Part shown: piece by piece, positions 8,892-18,529 of the stretch
Layout of the letters: each line of letters begins with the position of its first letter
How positions within the stretch are numbered: position 1 is the stretch's first letter
Assembly (NCBI GenBank): GCA_001650895.1
Contig: LXYH01000021.1
Span: forward strand, 23,020-87,019
Direction of reading: 5' to 3'
Origin: Rhodobacteraceae bacterium EhC02
GTDB lineage: Bacteria > Pseudomonadota > Alphaproteobacteria > Rhodobacterales > Rhodobacteraceae
DNA length: 64,000 nt
Position numbers and translations under genes: made by a program
The notes under the pieces: model-generated
What the model was told of the DNA's origin: nothing
What the model saw: the letters and a program-made list of their open reading frames with translations, nothing else
Databases searched by the model: none

Positions 8892-9536
8892 ATGGCAAAG
8901 CAGCATTTCACCCATGTGACCGGCTGGGTCTTCGACCTGGACAACACGCTCTACCCACCGCAGGCGCGCCTTTTCGACCAGATCGAGGTGCGCATGACCC
9001 AATTCGTGATGGATGCGCTGGGGGTGGACCGCGCCCGCGCCAACCATCTGCGCCGCCACTACTGGCACACCTATGGCACCACGCTGGCCGGGTTGATGCG
9101 CGAACATGACGTGGATCCGGGGCCATACCTGACCCATGTGCATGACATCTCGCTGGATCATCTCGAGGTGGATCACGATCTGGCCGCCCATATCCGCGCC
9201 CTGCCGGGTCGCAAGATCGTCTATACCAACGGCTGTGGGCCCTATGCGGAACGGGTGATCGCCGCGCGCGGCCTGTCGGGCCTGTTCGATGCGGTCTATG
9301 GCGTGGAACATGCCGGTTTCCTGCCCAAGCCCGAGGCGCAGGCCTTCCAGACCGTGTTCGCCGCCGACGGGCTGGACCCAAGGCAGGCCGCGATGTTCGA
9401 GGATGATCCGCGCAACCTGGCCGCCCCCCACGCCATGGGCATGCGCACCGTCCACGTGGCTCCCGACCCGCATGAAGGCGATCACATCCACCATCATACC
9501 GACGATCTGACCGGTTTTCTGGCCCGACTGATCTGA
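8892..9536 (+). CDS. HAD-family pyrimidine 5'-nucleotidase
   Basis: A 214-aa cytoplasmic phosphatase of the haloacid dehalogenase superfamily. The nucleophile motif VFDLDNTLYPP gives Asp15 and Asp17; motif II is YTNG (near residue 110), motif III the lysine in LPKPE, and motif IV the acidic pair in MFEDDPRN. The DNTLYP signature and the helical cap fit the pyrimidine 5'-nucleotidase/SDT1 subgroup. It is divergent from the GntR gene with 102 bases between the starts. Substrate range within the subgroup cannot be read from sequence. Confidence 0.85.
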   Translation: MAKQHFTHVTGWVFDLDNTLYPPQARLFDQIEVRMTQFVMDALGVDRARANHLRRHYWHTYGTTLAGLMREHDVDPGPYLTHVHDISLDHLEVDHDLAAHIRALPGRKIVYTNGCGPYAERVIAARGLSGLFDAVYGVEHAGFLPKPEAQAFQTVFAADGLDPRQAAMFEDDPRNLAAPHAMGMRTVHVAPDPHEGDHIHHHTDDLTGFLARLI

Positions 9537-9656
9537 GGCCTGCGGCACCTCGCCGCGCTGCGGCAATACGCACCTTTGATCCCGCCGCCGCATTCCTATT
9601 TGAGCAGGCGCGACCCGCGCGCCTATTCCGCAATGCCCAGAGACAGGACCCCATAC

Positions 9657-9896
9657 ATGAGCAAGATCGACCCCACCCTTGTTGCCGATGCCGACATCAT
9701 CGTGGCGCAGGACACCCATGCCCAGAAGGAAGAGGGCACGAAAAGCCCCGACACCCTCATCCTGGTCATCACGCTTTTCGGTGTCATCCTGTGGGGTCTG
9801 TCCGTCGCGGCCTTCGGCATTCCGGGTCTTTACATCCCGGCCCTGGCGGCCGTGCCCGTGATCTGGACGATGTTGATCCTGATCACGCGGGGATGA
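9657..9896 (+). CDS. Small two-span membrane protein, unknown function
   Basis: A 79-aa protein with a hydrophilic N-terminus (about 30 residues) and two hydrophobic segments separated by a Gly-Pro turn (LILVITLFGVILWGLSVAAF, then IPALAAVPVIWTMLILI). The ATG at 9657 has AGGA 8 bases upstream. I do not recognise a family. It lies 60 bases before a UbiH-type hydroxylase gene on the same strand and could be co-transcribed with it. The 120 bases before it hold no other gene. Confidence 0.7.
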   Translation: MSKIDPTLVADADIIVAQDTHAQKEEGTKSPDTLILVITLFGVILWGLSVAAFGIPGLYIPALAAVPVIWTMLILITRG

Positions 9897-9956
9897 CGGA
9901 ATGCCGCTTGGACCTTCGCGCCGACCCTTCTAGATAGGATGGCAGGAGGCCAGATC

Positions 9957-11159
9957 ATGCGGCAATTCGATTACGATATCCTGGTATCCGGCGGCGGTGT
10001 CGCCGGGCTTGCCGCTGCGGCGGTCTTTGGCAGCGCGGGTTTTTCCGTGCTCTGCGTCGATCCCGCGCCGCCCATCACCGCACGTGATGCGGAAGGGGCG
10101 GATCTGCGCACGACCGCCTTCCTGCAACCCGCGCAGGCCTTGCTGGATCGTGCAGGCCTCTGGACGCGGCTTGCGCCCCATGCGACCGACCTGCAGATCA
10201 TGCGGATCGTGGACGCGGGCGGCCCCGAACCCGAACCGCGCCTGACCCGCGATTTCAACGCCACGGATATTTCCGACAAGCCCTTTGGCTGGAACCTGCC
10301 GAACTGGCTGCTGCGCCGCGAAATGGTGGCGCGCCTGGCCGAACTGCCCGGTGTCACCTTCCGCCCCGGCATCGGTGTCGCATCGGTCTTTACCCGCCAG
10401 GCAGAGGCCCGCGTGGGGCTGAGCGATGGAACAAGCGTCAGGGTGCGTCTTGTCATCGCGGCCGACGGGCGCCATTCGCCCGTGCGCGAAGCCGTCGGCG
10501 TGCCGGTCAAGACCACGCGCTACGGACAAAAGGCGCTGGCCTTCGCGGTGACCCACCCGATTCCGCATGACAATATCTCGACCGAGATCCACCGCTCGGG
10601 CGGGCCGTTCACGCTGGTGCCGCTGCCTGATTTCAACGGCATGCCCTCCTCGGCCGTGGTCTGGATGGAACAGGGACCCGAGGTGCAGCGCCTGGCCGCT
10701 CTGGAACAGGAGGCCTTCGAGGCCGAGATGAACACCCGCTCGTGCTATCTTTATGGGCCGCTGACGCTTGCCTCGCGCCGCACGGTCTGGCCGATCATCA
10801 GCCAGGTTGCGGAACGCATGTATGGCGAACGCGTGGCCCTTGTGGCCGAGGCCGCCCATGTGGTGCCGCCCATCGGGGCACAGGGCCTGAACATGAGCCT
10901 GGGCGACATGCGCGTTCTGCTGGACCTGGCCGAGGCCGCCCCCGACCGCCTGGGCGATGCAACCATGCTCGAGACATTTCACAAGCGCCGCCACACCGAG
11001 GTGCGCGCCCGCGTTGCCGGGATCGACCTGTTGAACCGCGCCTCGATGATGGCCTCGCAACCCCTGCGCGACCTGCGCGCCACGGGGCTGAACGCGATCT
11101 ATTCGCTGGCACCGGTACGCCGCACGATGATGCAGATGGGTCTTGGCGCCAAAAGTTGA
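9957..11159 (+). CDS. UbiH/UbiF/COQ6-family FAD-dependent hydroxylase
   Basis: A 400-aa flavoprotein monooxygenase most likely acting on the ubiquinone ring. It has the N-terminal dinucleotide fold (VSGGGVAGLAAAAVFG), the central DG motif (VIAADGRHSPVRE) and the C-terminal FAD ribityl region (AEAAHVVPPIGAQGLNMSLGD). In that last motif the usual GDAAH reads AEAAH, a variant I associate with alphaproteobacterial members. AGGAGG at 9944-9949 fixes the start at 9957. Which ring position (C5, C6 or C1) is hydroxylated cannot be decided from sequence alone. Confidence 0.88.
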   Translation: MRQFDYDILVSGGGVAGLAAAAVFGSAGFSVLCVDPAPPITARDAEGADLRTTAFLQPAQALLDRAGLWTRLAPHATDLQIMRIVDAGGPEPEPRLTRDFNATDISDKPFGWNLPNWLLRREMVARLAELPGVTFRPGIGVASVFTRQAEARVGLSDGTSVRVRLVIAADGRHSPVREAVGVPVKTTRYGQKALAFAVTHPIPHDNISTEIHRSGGPFTLVPLPDFNGMPSSAVVWMEQGPEVQRLAALEQEAFEAEMNTRSCYLYGPLTLASRRTVWPIISQVAERMYGERVALVAEAAHVVPPIGAQGLNMSLGDMRVLLDLAEAAPDRLGDATMLETFHKRRHTEVRARVAGIDLLNRASMMASQPLRDLRATGLNAIYSLAPVRRTMMQMGLGAKS

Positions 11160-11174
11160 CCCTGACGCCGACCG

Positions 11175-11206
11175 CCCCGTCGGATGCCTCCGGCGGGGAT
11201 ATTTTC
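11175..11206 (+). terminator. Terminator-like copy of the GATATTT intergenic repeat
   Basis: A 10-bp stem (11175-11184 with 11189-11198, one G-T pair) with loop TGCC, followed by ATATTTT. It lies between two convergent genes. The string GCCTCCGGCGGGGATATTTT, followed by an AAGAAGAA stretch, is a recurrent intergenic element in Rhodobacteraceae as I remember it; a second copy is at 35501-35538. Confidence 0.7.
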
Positions 11207-11226
11207 AGAAAGAAGAAACCGGTCGC

Positions 11227-12354
11227 CTACAGAACCTTGTCGATCACAGCCTTCAGGCGCGCCAGCGTGGCGGGCACATCGTAAAGCTTGTCCAGCCCGA
11301 ACAACCCGAGGCGGAAGGTGCGGAAGCCTGCAGGCTCGTCGCATTGTAGGGGCACACCCGCCGCGATCTGCATGCCCAAAGCCGCGAATTTCTTGCCGTT
11401 CTGGATATCGGGATCGTCGGTATAGCTGACGACGACGCCCGGCGCACCAAACCCGTCGGCAGCGACAGAGACCACGCCCTTGTCGGCCAGCATCTTGCGC
11501 ACGCCATTGCCCAAGTCCCATTGCGCCTGACACAGCTTCTGGAAACCATAGTCACGGGTTTCCAGCATCGTGTCGCGAAACGCGCGCAGCGCATCGGTGG
11601 GCATGGTGGCATGATAGGCATGCCCGCCCCCCTCATAGGTCTGCATGATCGTGTACCATTTCTTGAGGTCCACCGCGAAACTGTCGCTGGCCGTATGCTC
11701 CAACCGGTCGATGGCGCGCTGCGACAGCATCACGAGACCCGCGGACGGTGACGCGGACCAGCCCTTTTGCGGGGCCGAGATCAGGAGATCGACGCCGGTC
11801 GCCTTCATGTCGACCCAGGCACAACCGCTGGCGATGCAATCCAGCACCATCAGCGCGCCCACCTCATGGGCCGCCGCCGCCAGCGCGGTGATATAGTCAT
11901 CCGGCAGGATCAGCCCTGCGGATGTTTCCACATGGGGGGCAAAGACCACATCGGGCTTGGCCTCGCGGATGGCGGCCGTCACCTCTGCGATCGGTGCCGG
12001 GGCGAAAGGCGCGGTTTCGCCATTGCCGGTCTGGCGCGCCTTGAACACGGTTGTCTGCGCCGTGAACTGCCCCGCGTCGAAAATCTGGCTCCAACGATAG
12101 GAGAACCAGCCGTTGCGCACCACCAGCGCATGGGCGTCATGGGCGAACTGGCGCGCCACGGCCTCCATCGCGTAGGTCCCGCCACCGGGCACCAGCGCCA
12201 CACCGTCGGCGTTGTAGACCTCTTTCAGCATGCCCGAGATGTCGCGCATTACCTGCTGGAAGCTTGCGCTCATGTGATTGAGCGAACGGTCGGTAAAGAC
12301 GACCGAGAATTCCAGCAACCCGTCCGGGTCCACGGTGTTCAACAGGGCGGTCAT
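11227..12354 (-). CDS. Class V pyridoxal-phosphate aminotransferase (serine/alanine-glyoxylate type)
   Basis: A 375-aa fold-type I enzyme. The Schiff-base lysine is Lys197 in ISAPQKGWS, preceded by the cofactor aspartate in VLDCIASG and the phosphate-binding VPGGGTYAMEAV. The family includes serine-glyoxylate, alanine-glyoxylate and 2-aminoethylphosphonate transaminases; I favour an amino acid to glyoxylate or pyruvate reaction but cannot name the donor. A strong AGGAGGAG precedes ATG 12354. Two Lrp-type regulators lie immediately upstream on the same strand, so an amino-acid response is plausible. Confidence 0.85.
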   Translation of the reverse strand: MTALLNTVDPDGLLEFSVVFTDRSLNHMSASFQQVMRDISGMLKEVYNADGVALVPGGGTYAMEAVARQFAHDAHALVVRNGWFSYRWSQIFDAGQFTAQTTVFKARQTGNGETAPFAPAPIAEVTAAIREAKPDVVFAPHVETSAGLILPDDYITALAAAAHEVGALMVLDCIASGCAWVDMKATGVDLLISAPQKGWSASPSAGLVMLSQRAIDRLEHTASDSFAVDLKKWYTIMQTYEGGGHAYHATMPTDALRAFRDTMLETRDYGFQKLCQAQWDLGNGVRKMLADKGVVSVAADGFGAPGVVVSYTDDPDIQNGKKFAALGMQIAAGVPLQCDEPAGFRTFRLGLFGLDKLYDVPATLARLKAVIDKVL

Positions 12355-12428
12355 ATGTCTCTCCTCCTCGGGTTTTCCAAGGGTTAGCGCGGCGCAGCGC
12401 CAAAGGCAAAGCCCCTTTCGTCGCCGGG

Positions 12429-12899
12429 CTACAAAGGACCGGGGCGCCGCACTTCCGACAGCAGCACATTTGCCTCTACATCGCCGACCCCTGGCAGGGT
12501 CATGACGCGCCGGCGCAGCACGCGCTCGAAATCGGAAATGTCCCGTGCGACCACCCGCAGGCGATAATCGTAAAGCCCCAGGATATGCTCGACCGTCTGC
12601 ACCTCGGGGATGGCCGTCACGGCGCGTTCGAAATCCTCGAGGCTGACGCGTCCCTTGGTGGCCAGCTTCACCCCCAGAAAGACCGTGACGCCGAATCCCA
12701 GCTTTTCATGATCCAGCACCAGGCGACGCCCCTTGATCGCGCCCGCCTCCTGCAAGCGCTTGATGCGCCGCCATGCAGCCGGCTGCGACAGGCCCAGCCT
12801 GCGCCCCAGCGCGCCCGCGCTCAGTGTCGCATCGGCGGCAAGCGCCCGCAGGATGGCGCGGTCAGTCTCGTCCAGATCGGCCAGCAACAGCGCGCTCAT
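12429..12899 (-). CDS. Lrp/AsnC-family transcriptional regulator (second of a pair)
   Basis: A 156-aa regulator with N-terminal helix-turn-helix (TLSAGALGRRLGLSQPAAWRRI) and C-terminal RAM/ligand domain (VQTVEHILGLYDYRLRVVARD). Its start overlaps the stop of the upstream Lrp gene by 4 bases (ATGA), so the two are translationally coupled. The proteins are clearly related but not near-identical, which fits an old duplication or a hetero-oligomer. The effector is not evident. Confidence 0.9.
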   Translation of the reverse strand: MSALLLADLDETDRAILRALAADATLSAGALGRRLGLSQPAAWRRIKRLQEAGAIKGRRLVLDHEKLGFGVTVFLGVKLATKGRVSLEDFERAVTAIPEVQTVEHILGLYDYRLRVVARDISDFERVLRRRVMTLPGVGDVEANVLLSEVRRPGPL

Positions 12900-13351
12900 A
12901 CCGGCAGCACCTCATCCGACTTGATCCGCGCCACATGCATCAGGGCCTCGATATCGGCGATATGCGGTAGCGTCAGGATGCGCGTGCGGTAAAGCTGCTG
13001 ATAATGCGCCATGTCGCGCGCGATCACCGACAGGCGCAGGTCGACGCGGCCCAGAAAGGTCTGGATCTCCAGCACCTCGGGAATATCCCGCGCGCTTGCC
13101 AGAAAGTCATCGAAAGCCCGCGTCACCGTCTTGTCCAGCGTGATGCGCAGACTGACCTCGACCGCATAGCCAAGCGCCTGCCAGTCGATCACCGCCTGTT
13201 GCCCCTTGAGGATGCCGCGCGCGGCCAGGCGTTCCAGCCGCCGCCAGCAGGTGGCCTGCGTCACCCCTGCCCGTTCGGCCAGTTCAGCCGTGCCCAGTTC
13301 CGGATCGGCCTGAAAATGGCGCAGGATGCGGCGGTCAGTGTCATCAAGCAT
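12896..13351 (-). CDS. Lrp/AsnC-family transcriptional regulator (first of a pair)
   Basis: A 151-aa Lrp-type regulator: helix-turn-helix around ELAERAGVTQATCWRRLERL and a RAM domain with EIQTFLGRVDLRLSVIARD. It is divergent from ilvC with 143 bases between the starts. That neighbourhood suggests it controls its own operon and perhaps the branched-chain amino-acid gene, but this is inference. Direct repeats of TGATTTATGC overlap its start region and could be its operator. Confidence 0.92.
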   Translation of the reverse strand: MLDDTDRRILRHFQADPELGTAELAERAGVTQATCWRRLERLAARGILKGQQAVIDWQALGYAVEVSLRITLDKTVTRAFDDFLASARDIPEVLEIQTFLGRVDLRLSVIARDMAHYQQLYRTRILTLPHIADIEALMHVARIKSDEVLPV

Positions 13352-13377
13352 GATTTATGCACCAATTTGATTTATGC
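13348..13377. promoter_or_regulatory. Candidate Lrp operator: direct repeat TGATTTATGC
   Basis: The decamer TGATTTATGC occurs at 13351-13360 and 13368-13377, 17 bases apart; the first copy is also part of an inverted repeat GCAT-N5-ATGC (13348-13360). It overlaps the start codon of the first Lrp gene, and the surrounding DNA is much richer in A and T than the genes. Binding is inferred, not shown. Confidence 0.4.
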
Positions 13378-13482
13378 GAATGATATTTCACCGTTTATCC
13401 AAATACGCAAAAAAAACGAAAACACAATGAGGAAAGGATCGCTATTGTCGCGACCAGAGCAAGACTCGCCCGATCAACATGA

Positions 13483-14517
<1,035 letters not shown>

Positions 14518-14561
14518 TCCTCGCGCAGAGAGTCAGTTTCACGGCGCAAGCCGCTGAAATC

Positions 14562-14592
14562 AGGGGCGTTCCGCTACGGGGCGCCCCTTTTT
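14562..14592 (+). terminator. Rho-independent terminator of ilvC
   Basis: A 7-bp stem AGGGGCG/CGCCCCT (14562-14568 with 14582-14588), a 13-base loop and a short T run; 45 bases past the ilvC stop codon. Confidence 0.78.
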
Positions 14593-14639
14593 CATGGGGC
14601 TTGTGGACATTGCCCAGCCGGCGTGGTTAGTGCCGCCTC

Positions 14640-15542
14640 ATGGCACAACAACCCACCGCTGCGAACTGGGCTTCGATCGGCCTTCTGGGCCTTGTCTGGG
14701 GCGGCACCTTCATGGTGGTCGCCGTCGCCCTGCGCGATTACGGCCCGCTGACGGTCGCCTGCGCGCGCACCACGCTGGGGGCGCTGGCCCTGATGCTGCT
14801 GATGCGGGTGATGGGGCGGCGATGGCCGACCGGCGATCTGCGGCTCTGGGGCTATCTTGCGGCGATCGGCGTGCTGTCGACCGCGTTGCCGTTCTTCCTG
14901 CTCAGCTGGGGCCAGCAGCATGTCCCATCGGCCTTCGCGGGCATTTCGATGGCGGCACTGCCGCTGTTCGTTCTGCCGCTGGCCCATGTCTTTGCGGATG
15001 AGCCGCTGACGCTGCGGCGCACGGCGGGGGTTGTGCTGGGGTTCATCGGCGCGGCCGTGCTGATCGGGCCGGGTGTCTTTGCCATCGGCGGCGACATGGC
15101 GGCGCTGGGGCAGGTGGCCTGCGTGGGGGCAGCCCTGTCCTATGCGGTGGCGGCGATCCTGACGCGGCGCTGCCCCCCCATCGACCCGGTGGCCCTGTCC
15201 ACGATCACGCTGGTCGTGGGGGCGGTGGTGCTGATCCCCGCCATGCTGGCGGTCGAGGGCGTGCCGGGCTGGGCGGGCCAGACAAGCGGGCTGGCGATCC
15301 TGTTCCTGGGGCTGATGCCCACGGCGCTGGCGGCGCTGCTGCGGGTGCAGGTGATCCGGTCGGCGGGGCCTGTCTTCATGACGCTGGTCAATTACCAGGT
15401 GCCGCTGTGGTCCATGGCCTTTGGCGCGCTGATCCTGTCCGAGGCGCTGCCGCTGCGCTTCTTCGTGGCGCTGGGGCTGATCCTGACGGGTCTGGCGCTC
15501 AGCCAGTGGGGCGCGCTGATGCGGCTGTTCGGGCGGGGCTGA
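14640..15542 (+). CDS. EamA-family (DMT) transporter
   Basis: A 300-aa inner-membrane protein with about ten hydrophobic spans arranged as two five-span EamA repeats (first opening with GLLGLVWGGTFMVVAVAL; second beginning near LGQVACVGAALSYAVAAIL). The family moves amino acids, nucleosides or drugs; no substrate can be assigned. Single gene; the C-terminus nearly meets the convergent PEBP-like gene. Confidence 0.88.
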   Translation: MAQQPTAANWASIGLLGLVWGGTFMVVAVALRDYGPLTVACARTTLGALALMLLMRVMGRRWPTGDLRLWGYLAAIGVLSTALPFFLLSWGQQHVPSAFAGISMAALPLFVLPLAHVFADEPLTLRRTAGVVLGFIGAAVLIGPGVFAIGGDMAALGQVACVGAALSYAVAAILTRRCPPIDPVALSTITLVVGAVVLIPAMLAVEGVPGWAGQTSGLAILFLGLMPTALAALLRVQVIRSAGPVFMTLVNYQVPLWSMAFGALILSEALPLRFFVALGLILTGLALSQWGALMRLFGRG

Positions 15543-15550
15543 GGGGCACC

Positions 15551-16045
15551 CTAGTACCGGCCCAGCTTGACCGTGACCTTTTCCAGCACCGCCCCATTCT
15601 GGCCGATGGCCTTCACATCGGCGCGGTAATCGTTGCCCCGCCCGCCGGAACAGGGAGGCAGATAACCATCCGACGCATATTGCCCGGTGCTGCGCGCTTT
15701 CGCGATCAGGCGGATACCGCCCTGAAACCGTTCCGTCATGCCGGGAACAGAAGGCAGGTCAGCCGAACTGCCCTTGACCGGAAAGCCGATGATCCCATGA
15801 CCACCCTTGCTGGACAGCGGCGCATAACTTTTGTCGTTATATTCGACCACGACCATCGCGGTTCCTGCTGGCAGCCCCGTGATGCGCATCGGCGGGGTCG
15901 CGCCCTTGCCGCCCTGCAAACTGCAATGCTGGCCCTTGGGTATGCGCTTGCCATCCCAAGGTGCCCCAAGTGCAATCTGCATCTCGGCCAGAGCAGCGCC
16001 ACCAGAAAAGGCAAGAACGAGCACGGATGCGATGATTTTTCTCAT
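15551..16045 (-). CDS. Secreted PEBP-like (YbhB/YbcL-type) protein
   Basis: A 164-aa exported protein. The signal peptide (VLVLAFSGGAALA) is clear. The mature part keeps the outline of phosphatidylethanolamine-binding proteins: an early GKRIPKG...C segment, ATPPMRITGLPAGTAMVVV in place of the usual SPPLSWSGVPEGTKS, a GGHGIIGF strand where HWVVFN normally lies, and a late DGYLPPCSGGRGNDYRA that resembles GYGGPCPPSGEHRY. Two cysteines could pair. Similarity is by eye and remote, so a different beta fold is possible. Function unknown. Confidence 0.6.
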   Translation of the reverse strand: MRKIIASVLVLAFSGGAALAEMQIALGAPWDGKRIPKGQHCSLQGGKGATPPMRITGLPAGTAMVVVEYNDKSYAPLSSKGGHGIIGFPVKGSSADLPSVPGMTERFQGGIRLIAKARSTGQYASDGYLPPCSGGRGNDYRADVKAIGQNGAVLEKVTVKLGRY

Positions 16046-16128
16046 GAGGCAAACCTTTCAATCATTAAACGGGTACGAACCGTCGAAGCCTAAAGGCGGA
16101 AAAACCCGCAAGGCAAGACTTGTCTGGC

Positions 16129-17475
16129 CTAGATCGCGGCCTTGACCTCGGCCACGATGCCTTCGACCACCTGCACCAGCAGCGCGTCATCCTCGCATTC
16201 GGCCATCACGCGTACCAAGGGTTCGGTGCCCGATTTGCGGATCAGAAGGCGTCCCTTGCCGATCAGCGCGGCCTCGGCGGCGGCGATGGCCTTTTGCACG
16301 GATGCCGCCTCAAGCGGGGCCTGGCCCTCGGCATAGCGGACATTCTGCAAAAGCTGGGGGACCTTTTCGAAGCTTCCGGTCAGGCTTGAGGCGGGTTGGC
16401 CGGTGCGCACCATCTCGGCCAGGAACTGCAGCCCCGCCATCAGCCCGTCACCCGTGGTGGCGTAATCGGTCATCACGATATGGCCCGATTGTTCGCCGCC
16501 CAGGTTGAAGCCTCCCGCGCGCATCCGTTCCACCACGTAGCGGTCACCCACGCCCGTCCGTTCCAGACGCAGACCGCGCGCCTGCAGGAAACGCTCCAGT
16601 CCGAGGTTCGACATCACCGTCGCCACCAGCGCATTGCCTTTCAGACGTCCCTCATCGGCCCATCGGGCCGCCAGAAGCGCCATGATCTGATCGCCATCCG
16701 CCACATGGCCTTTCTCGTCGATCAGGATCACGCGGTCGGCGTCGCCATCCAGGCAGATGCCCAGATCGGCCCCATGGGCCACCACGGTTTCCGCCGCCAC
16801 GCGCGGCTTGGTCGATCCGCAATCAAGGTTGATGTTGCGCCCGTCAGGGTTCACGCCCACGGGGATCACATCCGCGCCCAATTCCCACAGAACCTCGGGG
16901 GCAGCGCGGTAGGCGGCACCGTTGGCGCAATCGATCACCACCTTGATCCCGTCAAGACGCATCCCGGCCGGAAAGGTGGATTTCACCCGTTCGACATAGC
17001 GGAAGCGGCCATCGTCGATCCGCTTGGCGCGACCGATGTTCTGCGCCTTCGCCGGTTCGACGCCTGTCTCGATCAGATGCTCGATCTCGGCCTCGACCTC
17101 ATCGGACAGCTTGAAACCGTCGGGTCCGAAGAACTTGATCCCGTTGTCCGAGGCCGGGTTGTGGCTGGCCGAGATCATCACCCCCAGATCGGCGCGCATG
17201 GATGTGGTCAGCAGGCCCACCGCCGGCGTCGGCACCGGCCCAAGCAGCAGCACGTTCATGCCTGTCGATGTCAGGCCCGCGGTCAGCGCGTTCTCGAACA
17301 TGTAGCCCGACAGACGCGTGTCCTTGCCGATCACCACCCGGTGCACGGTGCTGCCGCCATCGCGGCGGAAGTAGCGGCCCACGGCGGCGCCGATCCGCAG
17401 CGCCATTTCGGCGGTCATCGGATGGATATTCGCGGTGCCGCGCACCCCGTCGGTTCCGAACAGCTTACGCATCAT
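16129..17475 (-). CDS. glmM: Phosphoglucosamine mutase
   Basis: Converts glucosamine-6-phosphate to glucosamine-1-phosphate for UDP-GlcNAc and hence peptidoglycan. 448 aa with all phosphohexomutase motifs: [13 protein letters not shown] at the start, active Ser104 in [15 protein letters not shown], the metal loop DGDADR, the sugar loop GGEQSGH and the phosphate loop [12 protein letters not shown]. The start is uncertain by a codon or two: GTG 17478, ATG 17475 or ATG 17472, with GAGGA upstream best spaced for 17475. It overlaps the end of folP by 11 bases and is the last gene of folB-folP-glmM. Confidence 0.95.
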   Translation of the reverse strand: MMRKLFGTDGVRGTANIHPMTAEMALRIGAAVGRYFRRDGGSTVHRVVIGKDTRLSGYMFENALTAGLTSTGMNVLLLGPVPTPAVGLLTTSMRADLGVMISASHNPASDNGIKFFGPDGFKLSDEVEAEIEHLIETGVEPAKAQNIGRAKRIDDGRFRYVERVKSTFPAGMRLDGIKVVIDCANGAAYRAAPEVLWELGADVIPVGVNPDGRNINLDCGSTKPRVAAETVVAHGADLGICLDGDADRVILIDEKGHVADGDQIMALLAARWADEGRLKGNALVATVMSNLGLERFLQARGLRLERTGVGDRYVVERMRAGGFNLGGEQSGHIVMTDYATTGDGLMAGLQFLAEMVRTGQPASSLTGSFEKVPQLLQNVRYAEGQAPLEAASVQKAIAAAEAALIGKGRLLIRKSGTEPLVRVMAECEDDALLVQVVEGIVAEVKAAI

Positions 17476-18487
17476 CACTGGTTCCTCTTGTTGCAGCCTG
17501 CCACAGTGTCAGGGCCGAGCGCGTGGCGAACACATCGTGCACCCTGAGGACTTGCACGCCTTGCGCGGCGGCGGCAAGGGCCACGGCGACCGAGCCATGC
17601 ACACGGTCCGCCACCGCGGGGGCCTGCCCCAGGGTGGCGATGAATTTCTTGCGCGACGCCCCCAGCAGGATCGGACAGCCCAATGCGTGAAACAGGCCTA
17701 TGCGGGCCATGAGGGCAAGGTTATGTGCTTGGGTCTTGCCGAAACCGATACCGGGATCGGCGATGATGCGGGCGCGCGGGATGCCCTGCGCCTCAAGCGC
17801 CGCGATACGGGTTTCAAGGAAGTCATAGACATCCAGCAGCACATCGTCATAGCGCGGATTGTCCTGCATGGTCTGGGGATCGCCCTGCGCATGCATCACG
17901 CAGACAGGCAGGTCTTGCGCCGCGCAATAGCCCGCGAGGTCCTGATCGAAGGTAAAGCCCGACACGTCATTGACCAGATCGGCCCCTGCGTCCACAGCCG
18001 CGCGCGCCACGGCGGTCTTGCGCGTGTCGATCGAGATGGGCAGCGCCAGGCCCGCCGCGCGCAGGGCAGCGATGACGGGCGCGGTGCGGTCGATTTCATC
18101 TGCGGGGCTGACCGCCAGCGCGCCGGGGCGGGTCGATTCGCCGCCGACGTCGATGATATCGGCCCCCTCTTCCTGCATCGCGCGGGCATGGGCCAGCGCG
18201 GCTTCGGGCGCGTTGTGCCGCCCGCCATCGGTAAAACTGTCGGGCGTGACGTTCAGGATGCCCATGATGTTGACGCGCCCCATGTCGAGACCCGCGATGG
18301 GCGGGCGCGGCGCGGTCAGCCTGTCCAGCACATCGGCGGGGGCGTCCCGCGCCGGGATCACCCGTGGTGCGGCGTTGCGTGACAGGATTTCGACACGGTC
18401 GAACATCAGCGCCCCGCCCGCCAGCGGCAAGGCATCGTGGGGGCGTTCCGGCCCTGTCAGGACAAGGGGGCGAACATGGGTCTTCAT
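17465..18487 (-). CDS. folP: Dihydropteroate synthase
   Basis: Joins p-aminobenzoate to the pterin pyrophosphate in folate synthesis; the target of sulfonamides. From ATG 18487 the protein is 340 aa, with about 60 extra residues before the TIM barrel. Motifs in order: [59 protein letters not shown] and [11 protein letters not shown]. The frame is open back to a TTG at 18523 with AAGGG close by, so a slightly longer form is possible. The folP-glmM arrangement is common in bacteria. Confidence 0.94.
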   Translation of the reverse strand: MKTHVRPLVLTGPERPHDALPLAGGALMFDRVEILSRNAAPRVIPARDAPADVLDRLTAPRPPIAGLDMGRVNIMGILNVTPDSFTDGGRHNAPEAALAHARAMQEEGADIIDVGGESTRPGALAVSPADEIDRTAPVIAALRAAGLALPISIDTRKTAVARAAVDAGADLVNDVSGFTFDQDLAGYCAAQDLPVCVMHAQGDPQTMQDNPRYDDVLLDVYDFLETRIAALEAQGIPRARIIADPGIGFGKTQAHNLALMARIGLFHALGCPILLGASRKKFIATLGQAPAVADRVHGSVAVALAAAAQGVQVLRVHDVFATRSALTLWQAATRGTSDDA

Positions 18488-18529
18488 GACAGCGTGAATG
18501 GGCGATTGCAGGCCCGTTGGCAAGCGCCC

